Shown piece after piece: positions 5,317 to 8,704 of a DNA stretch of 8,704 nucleotides; the stretch's first letter is position 1, and the number at the start of each line of letters is the position of its first letter. The notes beneath the pieces were generated by a model. That model ran no database searches. It saw only the letters and a list, made by a program, of their open reading frames with translations, and was not told the origin of the DNA. Both the position numbers and the translations under genes were made by a program. The DNA comes from an uncultured Mesorhizobium sp. (lineage in GTDB: Bacteria; Pseudomonadota; Alphaproteobacteria; Rhizobiales; Rhizobiaceae): positions 1 through 8,704 of the forward strand of contig CATMOC010000126.1 of NCBI GenBank assembly GCA_950071955.1, in the 5' to 3' direction.

Positions 5317-6393
5317 ATGGACGAGGCTCGCATGGCGTGGGACCACGAGAAGCTTGAAGGACTCCGCCGCCGGTACGGTTCGGGGCATGGCGGCGAGGTG
5401 TTCGACCCGCGCTTCCGGCGTGTCGCCGACCGCATCTTCACCGCGTCCGGCACGCGCGCCGCTCCCTATGCCGGCGTCCCGACCTTCCTTTCGGCGCCGC
5501 ATCTGCCCGTCGATCCGCAGAACCCCGATTTCGGCGATCTACAGGTGGCGCTGCTGGGCGTGCCGATGGACCTCGGCGTCACCAACCGGCCCGGCGCCCG
5601 CTTCGGCCCCCGTGCCCTCAGGTCGATCGAGCGCATCGGCCCGTACAACCACGTGCTCGACTGCGCGCCGGTGCATGAACTGAGGGTCGCCGACATCGGC
5701 GACGTGCCGTTCCGCAGCCGCTACCGTCTGGAACAGAGCCACGAGGACATCGAGGCGCATGTGGGCCGGATCGTGTCGGCCGGTGTCGTGCCGCTGTCGG
5801 TCGGCGGCGACCATTCCATCTCGCATCCGATCCTGAAGGCGGTGGGGCGCGAGCGGCCGGTCGGCATGATCCACATCGACGCGCATTGCGACACCGGCGG
5901 CGCCTTCGATGGCACCAAGTTCCACCATGGCGGACCGTTCCGCAACGCGGTCCTCGACGGCGTGCTCGATCCGGCCCGCACCATCCAGATCGGCATCCGC
6001 GGTTCGGCCGAATATCTGTGGGAGTTCTCCTACGAGGCCGGAATGACGGTGATTCATGCCGAGGAGATGCCGGCGCTGGGCATTCCAGCAATCATCGCCA
6101 AGGCAAGGGAGATCGTCGGCGACGGCCCGACCTACCTCTCCTTCGACATCGACAGTCTCGACCCCGCCTATGCCCCGGGGACAGGAACGCCCGAGATCGG
6201 CGGACCGTCGACGCGCGAGGTGCTGGAACTGCTGCGCGGGCTGAAGGGCCTGAACCTCGTGGGCGGCGACGTGGTCGAAGTCGCGCCGCAATACGATGCC
6301 ACCACCAACACGGCCCAGGCCGGCGCGCAGGTACTGTTCGAAATCCTCGGCCTGATGGTCTTCAGCCCTCGGCTTTGCGCGGCGGGAAGTTGA
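5317..6393 (+). CDS. Ureohydrolase, agmatinase/guanidinobutyrase type
   Basis: It hydrolyses a guanidino compound to urea and an amine with a binuclear Mn2+ centre, in the cytoplasm. The 358-aa product carries the full arginase-family signature: GGDHS (His166), HIDAHCDT (Asp188, His190, Asp192) and SFDIDSLDPAYAPGTGTPE (Asp277, Asp279). It also has NRPGARFGPRALR (90-102) and HHGGPFR (203-209), which resemble agmatinase and guanidinobutyrase rather than arginase. About 70 residues precede the catalytic core, longer than in E. coli SpeB. ATG at 5317 follows AGAGGA with 6 nt spacing; an in-frame TTG at 5269 lacks a good site. It is divergent from the benzoate-CoA ligase and 179 nt before dctP. 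The substrate (agmatine, 4-guanidinobutyrate, 3-guanidinopropionate or another) cannot be settled by motif reading. Confidence 0.9.
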   Translation: MDEARMAWDHEKLEGLRRRYGSGHGGEVFDPRFRRVADRIFTASGTRAAPYAGVPTFLSAPHLPVDPQNPDFGDLQVALLGVPMDLGVTNRPGARFGPRALRSIERIGPYNHVLDCAPVHELRVADIGDVPFRSRYRLEQSHEDIEAHVGRIVSAGVVPLSVGGDHSISHPILKAVGRERPVGMIHIDAHCDTGGAFDGTKFHHGGPFRNAVLDGVLDPARTIQIGIRGSAEYLWEFSYEAGMTVIHAEEMPALGIPAIIAKAREIVGDGPTYLSFDIDSLDPAYAPGTGTPEIGGPSTREVLELLRGLKGLNLVGGDVVEVAPQYDATTNTAQAGAQVLFEILGLMVFSPRLCAAGS

Positions 6394-6402
6394 ACCCGCC
6401 GC
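6379..6402 (+). other. Hairpin across the ureohydrolase stop codon
   Basis: GCGGCGGG (6379-6386) and CCCGCCGC (6395-6402) form an 8-bp GC-only stem with an 8-nt loop that contains the TGA stop. No T-tract follows, so it is not a standard intrinsic terminator. It may stabilise the 3' end of the message or be chance in GC-rich sequence. Confidence 0.35.
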
Positions 6403-6450
6403 CGGAGGCCCGGACCCATCCGGCTAAATGCTGACTTCTAATTGTGCCTG

Positions 6451-6467
6451 CGATGGATTATCCATCG
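6451..6467. promoter_or_regulatory. Perfect 17-nt palindrome upstream of dctP, candidate operator
   Basis: CGATGGATTATCCATCG has 8-bp arms around a single central base and lies 106 nt before the dctP start, in the 179-nt gap after the ureohydrolase. It shows no TGCA core, so it is not the same type as the sites near the box genes. It could be the operator of a local regulator of the transporter. I see no convincing -35/-10 pair beside it. Confidence 0.45.
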
Positions 6468-6514
6468 TCAACGGGAGGACTATCCCGCCGCAGACCAAAT
6501 CTCCGTCCGCTCGC

Positions 6515-6555
6515 AGAGCGGCCGGCGAGACATAGAAAGAGCGGCCGAATGGCCG
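6515..6555 (+). repeat. Short direct repeat and small hairpin in the dctP leader
   Basis: AGAGCGGCCG occurs at 6515-6524 and again at 6538-6547. The second copy overlaps a hairpin, CGGCC-GAAT-GGCCG (6542-6555), that ends 6 nt before the dctP ribosome binding site at 6562. It could affect translation of dctP, or be chance in GC-rich DNA. Confidence 0.3.
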
Positions 6556-6572
6556 AAATGTGGAGGAATGAC

Positions 6573-7577
6573 ATGAACAAGCTACTCGGCGCCGCCTCGG
6601 CGCTCGCGATCACCCTGGTCGCCGCACCGGCCTTCGCCGACCCCGCCGGCTGCGACAGCGGCGAGATGGTCATCAAGTTCAGCCACGTGGTGGCGGAAAA
6701 GGGCCATCCCAAGGGCGAGGCTGCCAAGCAGTTCGGCGAGCGCGTCAACCAGGAGATGGAAGGCACCGCCTGCATGGAGGTGTATCCCAACACCACGCTC
6801 TACGACGACGACAAGGTCATGGAAGCCCTGCTGCTCGGCGACGTGCAGATCGCCGCGCCGTCGCTGTCGAAGTTCGAAGCCTATACGCTGAAGTACCGCG
6901 TCTTCGACCTGCCGTTCCTGTTCGCCAGCCTCGACACCGTCAACGCGTTCACCCAGTCCGACACCGGCAAGAGCCTGCTCACCGTCATGGAGGACGAGGG
7001 CTACACCGGCCTCGGCTACTGGCTGTCGGGCCTCAAGCAGTTCTCGGCCAACAAGCCGCTGCTGTTGCCGTCGGACGCGAACGGACTGAAGTTCCGCATC
7101 CAGACCTCGGACGTGGCGAACGCCATGATCAACGCGATCGGCGGTTCGGCCCAGAAGCTCGCCTTCTCCGAGGTTTACGGCGCCCTGCAGACCGGCGTCG
7201 TGGACGGCCAGGAGAACTCCTGGTGCAACATCTACACCCAGAAGTTCTTCGAGGTGCAGGACGGCGTGACCGAAACCAACCACCAGACGCTCGCCTATCT
7301 GCTCGTCACCTCCACCGAGTGGCTCGAAGGCCTCGATCCGGCGGTGCGCGAGCAGTTCCTCAAGATCGCCGACGACGTGACCCAGGCGGCGAACGCCGAC
7401 GTCGCGAACAAGGAAGCCGTCTGCCGCCAGAACATCCTGGACGCCAAAGGCACGATCCGCGAGCTGACGCCCGAGCAGCGCGCCGAGTGGGTGAGCACCA
7501 TGAAGCCGGTCTGGGCCGAGTTCGAGGGCGACATCGGCAAGGACGTCATCGACGCCGCCGTGGCCTCCGGGTCGTAG
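6573..7577 (+). CDS. dctP: TRAP transporter periplasmic substrate-binding protein, DctP type
   Basis: This is the periplasmic receptor that captures a carboxylate and delivers it to the DctQ-DctM membrane complex. The 334-aa precursor has a signal peptide (MNKLLGAASALAITLVAAPAFA, cleavage likely after Ala22). Family motifs include KFSHVVAEKGHPKGEAA (35-51), YDDDKVMEALLLGD (77-90), APSLSKFEAY (95-104), GLKFRIQTSD (171-180, with Arg175 expected to bind the substrate carboxylate) and GVVDGQENSW (208-217). Lys155 in GLKQFSANK stands where sialic-acid receptors have a second arginine. From memory this pattern is close to Rhodobacter capsulatus DctP, which favours C4-dicarboxylates. Mature Cys27, Cys67, Cys218 and Cys284 could form disulphides. 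ATG at 6573 follows GGAGGA (6562-6567) at 5 nt spacing; the open frame upstream of it is not coding-like. Context near box genes leaves aromatic acids as a less likely ligand. Confidence 0.95.
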   Translation: MNKLLGAASALAITLVAAPAFADPAGCDSGEMVIKFSHVVAEKGHPKGEAAKQFGERVNQEMEGTACMEVYPNTTLYDDDKVMEALLLGDVQIAAPSLSKFEAYTLKYRVFDLPFLFASLDTVNAFTQSDTGKSLLTVMEDEGYTGLGYWLSGLKQFSANKPLLLPSDANGLKFRIQTSDVANAMINAIGGSAQKLAFSEVYGALQTGVVDGQENSWCNIYTQKFFEVQDGVTETNHQTLAYLLVTSTEWLEGLDPAVREQFLKIADDVTQAANADVANKEAVCRQNILDAKGTIRELTPEQRAEWVSTMKPVWAEFEGDIGKDVIDAAVASGS

Positions 7578-7587
7578 TACGAAAGAC

Positions 7588-7618
7588 GGCGCGCCCGCCC
7601 GAGGCGGGCGCGCCTTTT
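7588..7618 (+). terminator. Intrinsic terminator or attenuator after dctP
   Basis: GGCGCGCCCGCC (7588-7599) and GGCGGGCGCGCC (7603-7614) form a perfect 12-bp stem with a 3-nt loop, followed by TTTT. It begins 10 nt after the dctP stop and precedes dctQ in the same operon. A partial terminator here would raise the ratio of binding protein to membrane subunits, a known arrangement for transporter operons. Confidence 0.85.
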
Positions 7619-7622
7619 CCTG

Positions 7623-7663
7623 CGGCCAGGGCGAACAATCGGAAAAACCGGCGCCCGTGGCCG
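7623..7663 (+). other. Second, bulged hairpin in the dctP-dctQ gap
   Basis: CGGCCAGGGCG (7623-7633) pairs with CGCCCGTGGCCG (7652-7663) over 11 bp with a single bulged G at 7657. The 18-nt loop holds a smaller CGG-AAAAA-CCG stem. It ends 11 nt before the dctQ ribosome binding site (7675-7680). It may protect the downstream message or tune dctQ translation; there is no T-tract. Confidence 0.5.
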
Positions 7664-7684
7664 ATCCGCTGAGGGGAGGATCAA

Positions 7685-8380
7685 GTGGAGCTATTGTGGC
7701 CGTCGGCGGCGCTCGTCGTCCTGGTGCTGGCACTGTTTTTCGCCGAAAGGCGCTATCCCGATGCGATAAGCCGACTCGAGGAGAACATCCTCGCCACCCT
7801 TCTCGCCATCATAACGCTCGTCTCGTTCAGCCAGGTGATCGCCCGCTACGGCTTCAACACGGGCTGGGGCGGCGCGCTGGAATTCACCCGCATCCTGTTC
7901 GCCTGGATGATCCTTTTCGGGATGGGCTACGGCATCAAGCACGGCGTGCATCTCGGCGTCGACGCCTTCGTGCGCATGCTTTCGAAACCGGGCCTGCGCA
8001 TCGCGGGCATGGTCGGGGCTTTCTGCACCTTCCTCTATGCCTTCATGCTTCTCTACGCCGGCTGGCTGGCACTGCTCGGCGCCGACGTCTCGACCAACTG
8101 GCGCCAGACCGGCGCGATCGGCTACTGGACCTTCATGTTCGAGCGGGGCACCGGTCTCGACGACCTGCGTTACCCGCTCTGGGCCCAGGAACTGTTCGGG
8201 GTCCAGGACCGGGTCCAGCGCTGGGTCGCCTATCTCATGCTACCGGTCGGGCTAGCCCTCCTTGCCTTCCGCTCCCTCCAGGGAATCGCTGCGATCTGGC
8301 GCGGCGACCGCGAACTGATCATCGCCGGCCACGAGGCGGAGGATCTCGTGAGCGAAGCCAAGGGCGCCCTGCGCGACTGA
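7685..8380 (+). CDS. dctQ: TRAP transporter small membrane subunit, DctQ type
   Basis: This is the small inner-membrane subunit that partners DctM. The 231-aa protein has the four canonical hydrophobic segments at about 34-54, 68-92, 105-131 and 180-203. An additional hydrophobic stretch near the N-terminus (about 5-19) may be a fifth helix. Family features are the conserved GGALEFTRILFAWM region (62-75) and GIKHGVHLGVD (83-93). The segment GTGLDDLRYPLWAQE (155-169) resembles the loop before the last helix in longer C4-dicarboxylate DctQ proteins. Start is GTG at 7685, with GGAGGA (7675-7680) 4 nt upstream. It follows dctP after a terminator-like hairpin and is followed 9 nt later by dctM. 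The role is well supported; the exact transported compound is not. Confidence 0.92.
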   Translation: MELLWPSAALVVLVLALFFAERRYPDAISRLEENILATLLAIITLVSFSQVIARYGFNTGWGGALEFTRILFAWMILFGMGYGIKHGVHLGVDAFVRMLSKPGLRIAGMVGAFCTFLYAFMLLYAGWLALLGADVSTNWRQTGAIGYWTFMFERGTGLDDLRYPLWAQELFGVQDRVQRWVAYLMLPVGLALLAFRSLQGIAAIWRGDRELIIAGHEAEDLVSEAKGALRD

Positions 8381-8389
8381 GGACGGGAC

Positions 8390-8704
8390 ATGGAACCACT
8401 GATCCTCTTCATCCTGGTCCTGATGCTGCTCTTCGCCGGCGTGCCGGTGGCGGTCTCGCTCGGGCTCTCGTCGCTCATCATCATCGCGTTCTTCTCCGCC
8501 GATTCCGTGTCGTCGGTGGCGCTGCAACTCTTCACCGCGTCGCAGAACTACACGCTGCTCGCGATCCCGTTCTTCGTGCTCGCCTCGGCCTTCATGTCGA
8601 CGGGCGGCGTGGCGCGGCGCATCATCCGCTTCGCCATCGCCGCCGTCGGCCATTTCCGGGGCGGACTGGCGATCGCCTCGGTACTCGCCTGCATGCTGTT
8701 TGCC
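8390..8704 (+). CDS. dctM: TRAP transporter large permease subunit, DctM type, N-terminal 105 codons
   Basis: This is the large inner-membrane subunit that carries out sodium- or proton-driven substrate import. I translated the visible part: it begins MEPLILFILVLMLLFAGVPV and contains NYTLLAIPFFVLASAFMSTG followed by GVARRIIRFA and GHFRGGLAIA. These are the hallmark N-terminal blocks of DctM/SiaM permeases. The first hydrophobic region spans about residues 3-36 and the next about 54-70. Full-length proteins have around 430-440 residues, so about three quarters lie beyond the right edge. ATG at 8390 is 9 nt after the dctQ stop, with GAGGA overlapping that stop as ribosome binding site. The pair is therefore translationally linked. 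Confidence 0.92.
   Translation, partial: MEPLILFILVLMLLFAGVPVAVSLGLSSLIIIAFFSADSVSSVALQLFTASQNYTLLAIPFFVLASAFMSTGGVARRIIRFAIAAVGHFRGGLAIASVLACMLFA

Noticed and set aside
6379..6402. Intrinsic terminator after the ureohydrolase
   Set aside because: The stem is good, but there is no T-tract and the stop codon is in the loop, so it is listed only as a hairpin.
6582..7733. Open frame of 383 codons on the minus strand
   Set aside because: It is antisense to dctP, which has a clear signal peptide, a ribosome binding site and conserved motifs.
1..8704. CRISPR array, tRNA or rRNA gene, insertion sequence, prophage or defence genes
   Set aside because: I saw no regularly spaced repeats, cloverleaf or rRNA sequence, transposase or phage gene. 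All genes fit catabolism or transport.

Overview
This 8.7 kb window is high in G+C and fully packed with catabolic and transport genes. The gene content (box genes, benzoate-CoA ligase, a DctPQM-type TRAP transporter), the GC-rich codon use and the GGAGG ribosome binding sites suggest an alphaproteobacterium, perhaps from the Rhizobiales or Rhodobacterales. I cannot name a genus from the sequence alone.

The left part (about 1-5063) is on the minus strand and encodes part of the aerobic 'box' route of benzoate degradation, in which benzoate is activated to benzoyl-CoA, epoxidised and then ring-opened hydrolytically. In transcription order (right to left) it holds benzoate-CoA ligase (3480-5063), an alpha/beta hydrolase (2660-3475), a DUF309 protein (2128-2658), the ring-opening enzyme BoxC (341-2002), and the first 86 codons of the epoxidase component BoxB (1-259, running off the edge). 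The first three genes are separated by 4 nt and 1 nt and must be one translationally coupled operon. A 125-nt gap before boxC carries its own promoter-like sequence.

Both the ligase promoter region and the boxC promoter region contain a TGCA-N6-TGCA palindrome in almost the same 20-base context, plus a second, half-degenerate copy nearer the gene. This is what one expects for operators of a benzoyl-CoA-responsive BoxR/BzdR-type repressor, but no regulator gene lies in the window.

The right part (5317-8704) is on the plus strand: a ureohydrolase of the agmatinase/guanidinobutyrase type, then a three-gene TRAP transporter closely resembling C4-dicarboxylate DctPQM, with dctM cut by the window end. 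A strong terminator-like hairpin and a second, bulged hairpin sit between dctP and dctQ. This fits making much more periplasmic binding protein than membrane subunits. A perfect 17-nt palindrome precedes dctP. The ureohydrolase and the ligase are divergent and share a 253-nt intergenic region holding the palindromic operator, so the two halves may be linked in regulation, although no biochemical link is evident.
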